Of a stretch of DNA of 64,000 nucleotides, positions 45,301 through 57,562 are shown one piece after another. Each line of letters opens with the position of its first letter. The first letter of the stretch is position 1. The DNA lies in NCBI GenBank assembly GCA_037833965.1, contig AP031355.1, positions 17,571,501 through 17,635,500 on the forward strand. The letters run 5' to 3'. The position numbers were made by a program, and so were the translations under genes. This DNA is from Marchantia polymorpha subsp. ruderalis. Its lineage: Eukaryota > Streptophyta > Marchantiopsida > Marchantiales > Marchantiaceae. Under the pieces are notes generated by a model. The model did no database searches, had not been told where the DNA came from, and was given only the letters and a program-made list of their open reading frames with translations.

Positions 45301-47866
45301 TTGGGTACATCATTGCGTGCATATGTGCACTGCTCGAACATGCAACTATTAACACAGACCACTAACCACAGGAGTCTATTCATCAAATTCGGCATCGAGC
45401 GTAATTTACTTCTAGTAAAACCGGGAAAAAAAGTGTATATTTTCATGAGGTTTTGATTAACAGTAAACAAGCAAAATACCAGCTTTTGCTGCGATAAACA
45501 ATATAAAACAGACCTGGAAGGTTGGAAAGAAAGCTATTATAACGGAAAAGGCAGAAATTCGAATGCTTGAAAGGAGTCCAAGGACCTCTTCCAAGTGCTA
45601 AAAGAAGGATTCTCTATCGCGACACCGATGGGCAGCAATAAATGAAAATGGCAGTCCAAAATTGTCTGACAAATATACAGTGATAGCGTTTAGTAGCAAG
45701 GAAAAGGTAAATAACATAGATGGTAATTGCGATTTAATCATGAAGGTATAGCTGTGAAAGTAGTAAAAGTAGTCTCGAGAGATCATCCCAAGACATTGAA
45801 GGACAACAATTCGTTACAGGAACCCAGCACATATCAACAGATGGAGGACTTTTGTTACCTGACGTGGCTTGCGGCAAATTTTCCAGATCAGTTGACTGTT
45901 TTTTATCCGGCGTGTAAATTATATTCCTCATTGAAGGAGAACTCTTAATGAGCAGCCCGTCGCTTAGAGCAGGATCTTCTGCGCCAGCACAAAGACTCGC
46001 TCCTCTTTTGGGCCCATCCTTTTCACAGGCCACGATATCAGGCATGTCTTTCACTAGACACTCTACGGTGGGAGTATCATACCCATGCTCAGTTAGTATG
46101 TCAACCAACGGCGCCCCAAGCAGCTCTGAACATCTTTCTTCAAGCTGTTCAAATGACATCTTCTCGGACGATTCCTTCAGCACATCATGCACGATTCGCC
46201 GTAGGCCTGACCTGATCCCAGCAACTGCTCGTCGATTCTTAGCAGAATCAACTAGAATCAGCTCTCCCTCCTTTTCCAATCGCGACCTCTGTACAACGTG
46301 AGGCATGGCGCGGCAAAGTCTGGCAGCAGAGCTGAAGCCGGTCTCTTCCAAATCTCTTCCAAACTTCTTCTTGTATACACCGGAGAACGCTGAAAGCTTC
46401 CTGTCTTTGCCTTCGAAGAGGGGCGAAACGAGGACAACTCTCACTTGATATTGCAGCTTGGCCCTGGTTTCGGCACTTAGCTCCAAAAATGCATCGTAGT
46501 CCTCATCCTCGTCATGATCGTCTTCATCCTGTACCACCAAGCCACTGACCGACAGTTCCTTCTCATTGTCAGAGTAGAGTTCATTCTCATACTTCTTGAT
46601 CTTCAATCCCGATCCACTGGGGCTTGGCATATCCATGTAGGCCTCTCCGACCGAGACTCTGGCGTATGTAGTGAACTCATTTTCCCTCTCCTCTGCGTGA
46701 TCCCTCTCGCTTCTGGCTGCAGATTTTAGGGAATATTTTGTTGATTTTCGTTCCGACTCCTTTCGGTACCCCGCTTCACTGCCTGCCACAGAAATTCTTG
46801 CGTAGGAAGAGAAGGCTTTCTCCGCATCCCTGCCTTGCTCGTATTCGCTCCCGGCAACAGACACTCTTGCATATCTTTCGGTCTCCCTACCGTGGTCACT
46901 ACCTGCGACGGAAACTTTGGCATATGCTGGGAGCTCCCTGTCGGTGTCTCGCCCATGATCACTGCCTGCAATGGAGACTCGGGCCAACCTGTCCGCATAG
47001 TTTTGATCCGGTTCGCTACCAGCCACCGATATTCTTGCGAATCCGGAAAAACTCTCTCGATCCATCTCCTTGCCCTCGCTTCCGTGAACGGAGACTCGGG
47101 CGTTCGTATCTCCATAGTTGAAATCAGCTTCACTGCCATGGACAGAAACTCTAGCATATCCGGCATCCCTGTCAATCTCACTGCCCGCTACAGAAACTCT
47201 TGCGTACGAGCCATCATCTTTGTCGTTGTCGTTGCCTGCCACGGAGATTCTCGCGTAGGGTGAAAAGTCCCGGTCAATATACTTTCGGTGTTCGGCTTCA
47301 GTGGTGTCCGGAGCAGAAATCCTTGCATAGGGTGAAAACTTCCTCTCTATAGTTTTACCATGATCAAACTCCACGCCGTCTACAGCAATTTTGGCGTATC
47401 CTGAAAATCCTCCATCTACGTCCTCAAAACCTCCATCGGATTCATAATCGAGCTCGTCCTCGTCCTCGTCCTCGTCTCCCTGCTCGAACCCCGAGTCATC
47501 CGAGTATTCCTCGAGGCCCTCGTCTCCACTGCCAAACGCACCGTCCTCGTCGACTTCCTCCTCTTCGTCGTCATCGTCGGGGTCAGCAATCTTCACTCGA
47601 GGGCCGCTCGCAATCCTCAGGGAAGCATACGAGTCCACGATGGAGCCTTTCTCATCATCATCAACCTTGGCAGTGGGGGCAATGCTGACACTCCTCTCAC
47701 TCTTGGGTGCAGAACGCACGCTCCGATCATCCCTGTCTGTGTCGGCCGCTGAAACCACTGATTTCTTGGTCATTTCCTTGCTCCTTGGATTCAGACCAGT
47801 ACCCCCTTTCCCTGTTTCTATCATCTTATGCTCACCTGCCAGGTAGTTTGACGACACATCAGTCAT
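42397..47866 (-). CDS. Multi-LOTUS (OST-HTH-like) repeat protein, 2 exons, 1,539 aa
   Basis: Exons 47866-45859 and 45008-42397, joined CGTCAG|GTAAC to CTCTTGCAG|AATTAAC in phase 1; the split codon reads Glu670 and both sides stay open. Start is ATG 47866, with an in-frame stop just upstream. Order: Ser/acidic N-terminus; 13 repeats around YAR[IV]SVAG (residues about 157-406); then three pairs of winged-helix modules at about 469-615, 730-896 and 998-1156; then an acidic, Glu/Asp/Ser-rich tail. The first module of each pair fits the LOTUS/OST-HTH pattern, for example YKKKFGRDLEETGFSSAARL then MPHVV. The second is a diverged relative (LVKDMPDIV, LLRDM). LOTUS domains elsewhere bind RNA, G-quadruplexes or RNA helicases. 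No NYN, RNase or Tudor domain is visible. Function unknown; RNA-related scaffolding is inference. Confidence 0.82.
45009..45858 (-). other. Intron of the LOTUS-repeat gene
   Basis: 850-bp AT-rich intron with a strong donor (CAG|GTAAC) and a pyrimidine-rich acceptor (GCGTTCCTCTTGCAG). If retained, exon 1 would read on for 47 more codons and stop at 45734, giving a short form with only the first module pair. Confidence 0.8.
46640..47400 (-). repeat. In-gene repeat encoding YAR[IV]SVAG units
   Basis: About 13 imperfect units of 42-81 nt, encoding variants of YAR-[IV]-SVAGSE followed by a charged spacer (DHGRETER, EIDRDAG, EYEQGRDAEK and others). The outermost units are the most diverged (YAKIAVDG, YSLKSAARSE, YARVSVGEA). 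It codes for residues about 157-406 of the LOTUS-repeat protein. Confidence 0.85.
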
Positions 47867-50350
47867 GCTTAGACTTGCGCACTGCACGCCCTATCTCAGA
47901 TGCGAACACGGGCGAATGGTCTGATCGGGGCACAGCGAGATCGACTGCTGCAGAGCAAACACAAAGACCGAGTAAAGAATCCTGATGCCCCAGAAGGAGG
48001 CAGTACACTCTCCAAATGTAAGAACTTTGTGGTCCCCTGTCTAAACCATCCATAGTAGTTGCAAAGAATCACGAAGGAAGGTCCTGAGCATCCCAATCCG
48101 TCTTCTTTCCACCGCTTCTCTCATTCCTGGGCGTCCCCTATCGTGTCCTCGACCCAAATCAATGCCTGATCAGCGTGTCCCTTGACGCCTTCACGGAGTT
48201 GAGCTCCGGCCAATGCTGTCTGATCGATTAAATTACTCAGCCACCCTCCACGTTAGAAGTCGGGCGAAGATCAGAACACGAACTCCAGTGCACTCCGACA
48301 CATTTCCTGGCATCACTACGCTTTCCTGCTTCGCTGTCGAAGAACACCCATTCAGCTCTCGCTAGTCGAAGTCGGTCATGCCTTTTGCTTTTGACCTGAA
48401 TCCCAACGTACGCTGAGTGAGAAACACTGCCGAAAAAGGAACACGACAACTGACCATAACACAAGACGCAGGATGCAAATCCTGCACTCTGGAATAACAC
48501 GAGTTCCAATCACCCGCTAGGCTCGAAGAGTCAAATTCGAGACGAACAAGAATCTTGTCGCTGCGCCATGTATAAGACCAATTTCCCATTCAGAATCTCC
48601 CCACCACGAACTCTTACTTCGTTGCCTGCCTACCTGGCGAGTTGTTCGCGCCTTTTTACTTGCGAGGATAGGAGGACAACATCGGAGCCCGACACAAAGC
48701 CCAAAGTCTCGGCCTCTCAACTGCCTAGATTCAGAAAGTGCTATAAAAAGAGGGAGTGAGAAGGTCTCGGCGACTGCGATCGTCCGACGCACTCACCTGT
48801 CAGCGAACGATCACTCGGAAGACCACATCGTTCCTCGCTTTCTGCCCTTCCTTTCTCTACCCGGTAAGCTTCAGTCACCGACCCGATCCACGAATCCCAT
48901 CTGCGCAGACCAGAACCTTGATCTTTACTTGCCGTCAACTCACGATTGCACACATCACTCTCCCCCCTCCGGCGCTTTCCTTCTTGCCTCTCGAGGCGCG
49001 CCAAAAACTCAATGAAAAAACATCACCACTACCTCCTCCTCCTTCAATTCTACTCTACCCCTGAAAAGCGCGCGCCGCGTACGGGGGAGAATGAGAGAGA
49101 AGAAGACACTGAAGAAGCGCGCATCGCTGCAGGAGGAGGAGGAGGAGGAGCACGAGCATGAGCACGAGCACCGCAAGACACAAACAAAAGTCCACTTTTG
49201 ATCGACCGAGCTTCGTCCGCTTCACAAGGTGCTCTCACCTGCTCATCAGCCATAACTCGGACGCAGTGACGCGATGGAGCGCGGTTGATCTCGCCTGAGA
49301 CCGACGCGAGGGCTGATCGATGGTGCCAAAATCCGTCTACAGGAGGAATTCCGGAACGCAATGGTGGGAGAAAGAAAGAAGGAAAAGAATACGTCGAGAA
49401 AGACGGTCTCACACGCACGCACTCACGCACGCAAGCAACCAGCAAGCAGCAAGCGAGCAAGCAAGCAAGCACACATCCGCCCAAAGATCTGGACTCGCAA
49501 ACCAAAGCGTCCCTCTACCTCGAGCTGACCCCGGCAACACGCACGAGAGAGTAAAGAATTATGGCATCCGCGCAGCTGCGCATCCGCTCCCCTCCCCCTT
49601 CGGTCGCAGTCAGTCAGTCCGTGCTCTTCCTCGAAGCCCGAACAAACTCCGGGCCCATCGTCGTCAGCCTCATCAAGACCATCGACACCTGCAGCACCAG
49701 CAGCAGCGGCGGCGGCATCCGAAGCGAAGACCCGCGGCTCCGCCTGACGGACGTACGGACGGACAGACGCGGGCTCGGCGATAGATCGCTCGCTCGATCG
49801 AAGCTCAGCAACCTGCGCACTGGTGGATGGATGGATGGATGGATGGATGGATGGAGCCTCTTCCGTCATCTGACGCGGCTACTGCGTTACTGCGCTACTG
49901 CGACTGTAGGGCGAGCCGGTTGTGGGTGGCAGCTGGAATGATGGCAGCAGCAGTGCCGTGGGCTGAAGAGGATTTGTCGAAGGGGGAGTCCACGACCGAA
50001 TTCAGTCCTCGGATTCTGCCTCCTCGCTTTCATCATTTCTCTCGTCCCTGGGCGGCCACTTGTCGAGACGCAAAGGCGCGATCGCATTTTTGCTCTCGAG
50101 AAAGGCCTTCTTTTGCCTCTTGCGGTCTGCTATTTTCGCTTGGCTCTGCTTTTGGTCGCGTCCTGCGTTCTTGCGTCACAACATCATTCGTTTCGATCTT
50201 GTGGAATGTGAGCCGACTCTCACCATCACCTTTAATGTTTCTGATATGCACTTCTTATACCTTCTCTCGTTTAAACATTCTCCTTTGCTTTCTTTCCGGT
50301 GATATCAGTGATCGGGTTTTGCTTCAAACCACCCTTCATTTTCAGTAAAA
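47867..50350. promoter_or_regulatory. GC-rich upstream region of the LOTUS-repeat gene
   Basis: GC-rich DNA upstream of the LOTUS ATG with microsatellites and many overlapping chance open frames of 60-170 codons on both strands. It likely holds 5' UTR and promoter. A plus-strand CTATAAAAAG at about 48739 could serve a divergent transcript, but no plus-strand gene is recognisable after it. Confidence 0.35.
49824..49853. repeat. GGAT tetranucleotide microsatellite
   Basis: Seven and a half uninterrupted GGAT units, about 2 kb upstream of the LOTUS-repeat start codon. Confidence 0.9.
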
Positions 50351-53300
50351 TTTACATGAATTGTTCGACAATGGAATTAGAAAGATCCCCTAATATTTCC
50401 AGTTTATGTCTTCGAATGGTTATGACTTTCACGTGCACTCCTCACGATATAAGATCATATTTCCCGATACCAAACACTCCAGTTCAATGGTTAATATACG
50501 TGTATATGCATGGGTTCAAAATGGAGTCACCCGATCCTTGTTATGACCAAACAGGAACCTAAAAACATATTCAGACGAGAGAATGGAACATTATAGACAT
50601 TAAAGGCGAAGGTGATAGTGGCTCATTTTCCACATACCATACAAACCACAATTCCCACACACAATTCTACTTATTCCGTGGGGACTAGACATTCAGTTCA
50701 GTTCATCATCCTTCACAGGAACAGCAACGGATCTCAAGCTTCCAGTCAATAGGACATCGATCTGACCGGAACCTGACCGGCAGTCCGGAATCTGACTGGA
50801 CGGCAAGTGCTCGATGGATGTCTGTCAAGACTGCAAGAAAACGCAAGTCAATGACACGAATGAGCCACAATGCACATCCATAAGCGCAGGCAGGGGTCGA
50901 TTTTCTCGCTCCGAAGGATCGAGGGCCGAATTCCTGGGGCACCAGAAGACAAGCCCTGCACATGTATTATAAGGGCCACCGCGCTGGCACTCGAGCCAGG
51001 GTCCGTAGATCGAGCGCATTCTAACCCTGGTCGAGGCTCCTGGCAGCTGGCATCGAGTCAAGGCCTCGTAACAGAAGGAAAGTCAGTCACTCCACTTTGT
51101 GTGTGTCTGACATTCCTTGTGGGTCCCACCCGACTCTCCCCACCACTCACCACTCACTTCCCTTTACTGACTGCCGTGGTCGGCCTATGCCCGAAAGGTA
51201 CATCCGCGAGGCTCCCTACCACAGTCAGCCCACTTTGCAGCCCGTAGCACAGCTCCTTTCTTCCTGTCATGATTGTTTGGTGCGTTCTCGGTTCTCATGT
51301 TCCTCGGTCCAGGTGGAAATACTGTATATTCGTATGTATATTATGTACATTAGTATTTGTATGAGTACAGTGTTCTGAGATGGAAAATACTGCAATAGAA
51401 TTGCAATGCTTTAGTCGCACGTCCGTCAGAGGTACGGATCGGGTCAATTGATGAAAGCAAAGGGAAGAAGAAAAGGAAGTCCTCGTTGAAGGAATTCGGT
51501 TGGTTTCCAGCTCAGGCCACCTCTGACTGAGACCTTCCTCTCCGCGCCGATTCAACAATACAGTATTATGATATCCCTCCAATCGGGAAGAGATGCTTTG
51601 ACACTATCCGTGCAGAGCACACCAGACTGTCACGTAAATACGAGAAGAAGATTTATGCAGAAATGCAGGACGAGGTAGAAGAACATTGCTTGTGATTCAC
51701 TTATCGTGTGACACAACAAACACCTGGGATCAATTTTTATTCGAGGATTCGGTCTTGCCCAGAATTTTGATAGCGATAACGGAGATCGAGTATTGTCAAA
51801 ATGGGATCATTTGCTGAACGGCGTGATGTCACAAGGGTCGTCGAGTGAAACGGCGATCGTGGGGTCAAGGGGAAGAAATTCAGAACCGGAGCAGGCGAAG
51901 TGTCCGTAGCAGAAGTCGTCAGATGAAGTCATGACCTGCCCCGGCCGTACGGTCCTGGCATACACCAGACGCAAGAAGGAAAGAAACTCAATTGCCGCCT
52001 ACACGAGATGTCGATCCCTTTACCCTATCCGCCAGCCCTGCACTAAATTCTGACACCCCCTGGGCCGATTTCACGACGACTCGAGAGCAACGTGCCATGT
52101 GGATTTTCAGGCTGAGTCCTGGACCGATCCTCGAACTATATATGCCCAAATATATGCCACCATCTCAATCGGCACTGCAGTACTCTTCACCTCGTTACGT
52201 GGTTATCTGTGGAATCCCGATTACAAGTACGATCAATCGCTGAGTTGGGAGCGACCGAGGGAGTCAGTCACCCAAATCAGGATTCTCGAAGCACGAGACT
52301 CGCCAATTTAATTTCGCCAACCATTATCGCCAATAGATTAATGTTTTATTACATTCTCAGTATATGCGAACCCTTTTCACTGACCCATGTACAACGATAA
52401 CAATTTGTCAACAAATCGCGTTATAATTCCAACTGGAATTTCTGCTACATGGGACATGGAGATGCGAGTACAGTAAAAGTAGCAGGTGGCAGGGTACTCC
52501 GTGGCCTCCCTTTTCAGGAAGAGTGGAACCGTGCCCAATTGAGACACACCTTTCTGGAGGTATGATAGTACAAACCAATGTTAGTTTGTGGTGAACATTT
52601 TAAACTCTTCACTTGAACTCTACATCCCTATACAGAATAACGTGCGAGTGTTTTATGTGATACTTCCTGTGAACTGGAGAGAAACTGAGGGTCATAGGCT
52701 TCCCACTATAATTTTACATGAATTCACTTGTGTGTAAAATTCCGTATTTTTAAGCTTAAAAAAATGGCTAACACAAGTTCAAAGTCACAAAACCGACACC
52801 TCCGTAGTCACCTCCCAGATATGTGAAAATAAAATGAATAATTTAAATCTCATGACGGTGCAATATAAGGTGTATAGTGTATATATGCCCACCAAAAGCT
52901 GAAATAAATTCAAACGTAATTTGAAAATAATATATATTATAATATAATATATATGCATTCGGATAAAACGAGATTGATCTTGTGATCGTGCCTAATTTTA
53001 GTGAATAAGAATACAAAATTTAGTGTGGAAAGCCTGTTACGTCAAAACCAACCCTAGATACTAGGTCGAAAGTCCCAAAAAAATCCTTCAATGTGATATT
53101 ATGTGACGTCGACATTATTTACAGTAATCAAGATTAGGGTGGTATTTAGATGAGATGGAGACAAGTAAGAAACAGGTGCTAGTCCGGTCAACACCAAAAG
53201 GTCCGGGAAGGTGAAGATTTAGGAACGGGTGCCCTGAGGGAACCGGCACCTTCTATTTCAAGAGAGACTGCATGTGTTCGAGACGCTGACCAAAAGGGCC

Positions 53301-56300
53301 GCACACACAAACCGGCCTGGCCGGTGACCCTCCAAGCCGCCCGTGACACGTGGTGAGGACAGCGTACCTACGACTGGAGTGGAGTCAAGGCATTGCCTTG
53401 ACTCCACGACTCTCCCTCCACGTCGGCACCTTCTCGGAATCATCATACACCCTTGTTCTTGTTAACCTTATTAAAAATGTCGGGGTCGTTTGTGTGTTCT
53501 TCACAAGGTAACACACACCAAGGAGCATGGAAAATCTAAAAATGTTCGTAGCAAAATACTCCCTAGCATTAGTTAATACTTATGATTGGTATGATTGGTG
53601 ATATTACTCGTATCTTATAATGCAACACATTCGTAACCTCACTAGATAATACTCTTTTGAATTTTGCTGAAAAACTTGTCTAAAGATGTCAATTAACATT
53701 TTCACGGCTGTTTCTCACCTCTATTTCAATCGCACTCGAAGTTGTTAATTTGCTATAAATTTGTCTAAGATTGCCAATGAATATAAACATTCATCTACAA
53801 ATGTATTCTTGTCACCCTTGAGACAATTTGAGGCATTGCTACAAATCTGTTTAAGATAGTCAACAAACATAATGCATATTTTTCAGGTCTACTTTGCACC
53901 TTTAACTTTAATCACACTCGAATGATGTTGATGTGCGGATTATGGATGTCTTTGGTGGAAAATAGAATCCATATATATCATATATTTTAACATGAGAAAA
54001 TTTCATCTTTGTCAAGTATGGAAGATGGTTTTACTGTTAATGTAGCTTATTTCAGACCAAATTTTTTTTGCTTCTACTCGTTATTGATATGTATGTGAGG
54101 GACTCGAACGCAGGAATATAAAATACTATTCAAATACAAAGTCAAGACATGAGTTTCTACCTTATCGATTTTTCCACTTATTAGAAGTCTACTTTATGAT
54201 CTATAAACTACTGTTGTATCTTGCATTATAAGAGTTCCCTTTTTATGCTTAATTCAGAAAAGTTAATTCTGTTCTTGCTTTGAAAAATAGCAACATATGT
54301 CATTTTCAACAAGATTTATGTGAGTTTGTCAATATTGGCTTGATCCTCCACTAGCGCTTTCTAATTTGTGAAAAAATTACCTTCTTCATCCATGTTAATC
54401 TTTGTTGTTTCTGTGTGCCTCTAGTTTAGATGTAACATTTATGCATGTGGCTTGATACTCTTTCACATAGTAGAGCATAACTATCCACAATTTCATTTAA
54501 AATATTCAGCTTGCAATGGCCTGTAATGTGGCTATTTCACATGATGTCTCTTGCGATGATATATCTTGCAATTATCTTAAGAATATCAGAGCTATAATTG
54601 ATTGGAGATGATGGAATGAAAGTAACATATGTGATGGTGATCCATACCCATCACATATAAATAACACAATCCTAGATCGATCACAAATAAATGACCATAA
54701 TCAATCATTCCAAATATATAATTATGCAGATCCATCAACAGATCATTCCCCATAGCATTGCAGTTATATGGGGTTAAAGAAGCTCACTTGGAAATTTTGA
54801 TGATTTTGCAACATGTTTGAAAAGAGTGACTAAGGTCTTATCAGACACAAAAAAAATTATTTCAGTTTTTTAGCGAATATTATAGTCTATTTTAGACAAC
54901 TTGTAATTATTGTTTTCCAAGAAACACTAAGTTGTGATCTACATAAGGAGTTATTTTATGTCATGCAGTGTTGGATGTTTTTTTAAGTGGAAAGTTCTAC
55001 TTTGAACGTGGATTTTATATGTGTTGTAGTACAGAATTCTTACTGTGATGACATTGTAATCTTGTACAGCATGTTTTCTTCGTTGTAAAGCCATGATGGT
55101 GTCTTTTCGCGCTTGCATATTAAAACCTAGCTTACAAAATATCTTGAATCCCTCAAAGTGTAATATTCTTACTTTATTTCTATACCTCTCCAGGAAAAGT
55201 TAAATTTCCTTTATTTAAATCAACCATATATGTTCTCCTGAATCAGAATAAAGCTCAAATGGAAATATGAAAAGTAATGTCTAAAGGAGCAGTTATCGTA
55301 AGAAAGAAACTAGATTGAAAATGTCACCCTGCAACCGACCCACGAGGATTCACTATCTCCGGCCTTCGGCCCTTCTTTGGCTTAAACAAAAGAAGAGAAT
55401 ATAAATATACATATTTTTCAAGCTTTTTTGCTGCCTGTTTATTATTGGGATAGACATAAGCAAAAGCCAGGGCAGAGTAGCTCGAAGGTGTGAATAGAGC
55501 AAGCAAGTCACCCTCATATCTGAAAGTGGAGCTCCACAACGCCCTTCAGAACGAGGTATGAAATGTCTGCATTCTGCATTGACCTTTGCTGAAACACAGA
55601 TGTCAAAACTCAACGCTTTGCATGAATATACTTTTACAACCCCTCTTGGATACTGAGGCGATGGCCACAACAGGCCATTTAAGGAAAACTTCCTAGCGGC
55701 TGAAATTAATCCCAAGTGAGTTAAAATTACGCACAAGAGAGAACTCATAGCTTGGACCCATCGTGAACTGAAGCAAAGGAATCAGAGAGAATGTAATATA
55801 TACTGGTGCAGTTTTAGCGACTAGGAATGTCGAACATGAACCATGCAGTCCATGCAGTCCATGCAGTTTCTCGACGCAGTTGACTGCTTGGAAGCCAGTG
55901 GCCTCCTTCTTCGCTCTGCACCTGTTTCGCCACGTGAATCCGTTTGTGAAAAGCATTTGGTCGTCTGACCTTCAATCCGGACAAGAAGGTGGACCATACC
56001 AGTGGGCACGGTCGTACCAATGAGTGAAGTTGAGCGGATATGCCGATGGAGATCTGAGGAATCGACTCCGAGGTGTGCAAATTATGGCGACCTGATCTTC
56101 GAACATTACCAGCAGCAGTGGACTGTAAAAAGTTTTTGTTTAGGATTGATACCTTTCAACGCAGCTTATCAACTCTGGCGCTTGGAATTGACATAGCCAT
56201 GGGGAAGGATGTAACACTTAAAATTCTTTACCAGCCATTCTCCCACTACAGTACCACGAAACGAGAAAGTTTAGGCAATTGTTCACAACGTAGAGTAGAG

Positions 56301-57303
56301 CACAGCTGTGCGCTTGCACAGTCTCTCCCTTTGAAGTCCTCGGGGACGTGCAGTCTATCTCACTTCTATCTTACATTTGCTCTGGTCATTCTCACTTCAG
56401 TTTACGGAAGCTGTAGATGCAAGGAAACTTCTCCTCATCCTGAGGATAAGGTGGTAGGCCTTTATTAAGAAAACGATATGAGTAATGTTTTTGTATATAT
56501 ATAATGGGAGTAAGGCTCTGAAACTTTATCTACAATAACGGCGATTGGATTGTACTAGTGCAAGATTTAGCAGCAATCATGACAGTTGTCATCTTCTTCC
56601 CTTGTGTCGTCGCAAATGAAAAGGTTTTTGTCTGTGCACACTACACTGTCTATCCTTCCATACAAGTTTCGAGGAGTCTGAACCTCTTCGTGGTCCACAA
56701 AATCGTAGTTCCAAATTTTCCAGGACACAGAAGATTGCAGTATCCTGCAAAGGAGAAGATAACTCATCTTCGACGTACAAGAAAGAAACCAAGGAGTCGA
56801 CAAAGTTTTATCTACCTTCTTCGATTCGCAGAACTTTGCGATGCCATTGCTCCACGAAGAGATGCCAGCTTTTTTGAAGCACAAGAGAACAATTGACTCA
56901 CCCGCTGCACTCGAAGGTCTTTGTCCTCGTCGTTGACAGCGACATGCGTCACCTCACAGAAGCTCAGACAGAAACTGTGACGAAGGTATCCTGCTTAAAG
57001 AACACTTCATCTTCAATAATTACGAGACACGGTCAGACACGAGAAGAGCTAGAAGCGGAAAGTAAAACAACCAAAAGCACGGGGAGCCCCACAATTTGGA
57101 GATGGATGCAGCGATGGTAACATCGGGCTCGAAGAGGTAAGAAGCTCGATTGTACAGGACGCTAGATCGGCCTGTGCAAAGCGTAGGCACGGGGAGAGGC
57201 CCATGATCGTGATTAAAAAAGCCCAAAATGACAAATGCCGAGAGCTAGCTAGCGCAGCATACAGAGTCCACAGAATTGTGCTGCAGCCCGAATTGTCGGG
57301 TGC
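50351..57303. other. Intergenic DNA, mostly AT-rich
   Basis: No gene recognised over 7 kb. A GC-rich block at about 53225-53460 stands out and holds a 14-bp-arm hairpin. A three-copy 9-bp repeat (GTCCATGCA-like) lies near 55840-55870. Frames at 55300-57200 on both strands (for example minus 56884-56567) have no domain or clear splice chain. Confidence 0.45.
53379..53407. repeat. Inverted repeat, 14-bp arms, 1-bp spacer
   Basis: GTGGAGTCAAGGCA at 53379-53392 and its exact reverse complement at 53394-53407 flank a single T. It lies in a GC-rich block of about 235 bp within AT-rich DNA. Confidence 0.8.
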
Positions 57304-57562
57304 ATGAATTGGAAAGCCTGTTGCGCGACTCTTCACGTGGCCAGCCTTTCTCGGCCCCTACGAACAATTCTGCCGCAGTCACTGTCTCGACGCAGTCAAT
57401 TTTCCCGTCGTCATCAAGAGCACGTGGTTTCGATCGGAACCATGACAACGGGTCTACCGCGTCCATGGGCTACTCTGTTGGCCGGCCCTCACGCGGCTAC
57501 CACGCCGAGAATGGTGGCAGGGCACTGGGAGTACGAAGTTCTTGCAGACGACTTATTCGATG
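57304..57562 (+). CDS. Orphan first-exon candidate (possible transit peptide)
   Basis: An open frame from ATG 57304 runs 86 codons to a good donor (TTCGATG|GTGAGT). Its N-terminal half is rich in Arg, Ser and Leu with few acidic residues (LSRPLRTILPQSLSRRSQFS), like a mitochondrial or plastid targeting peptide. It ends in a more ordered stretch, GHWEYEVLADDLFD. A second ATG in the same frame is at 57442. The DNA is GC-rich like the 5' ends of the real genes here. I could not find a downstream exon in the next 2.5 kb, so the gene is either broken or has exons I cannot see. Family unknown. Confidence 0.3.

Noticed and set aside
49050-49941. Several 130-154-codon frames on both strands near the GGAT microsatellite
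   Set aside because: Low-complexity, repeat-driven frames with Arg/Ser/Pro bias; they overlap each other on both strands.
54095-54130. GACTCGAACGCAGG, like a tRNA T-arm on the minus strand
   Set aside because: No acceptor stem, D-arm or anticodon arm can be placed around it, and no A/B box pair is visible.
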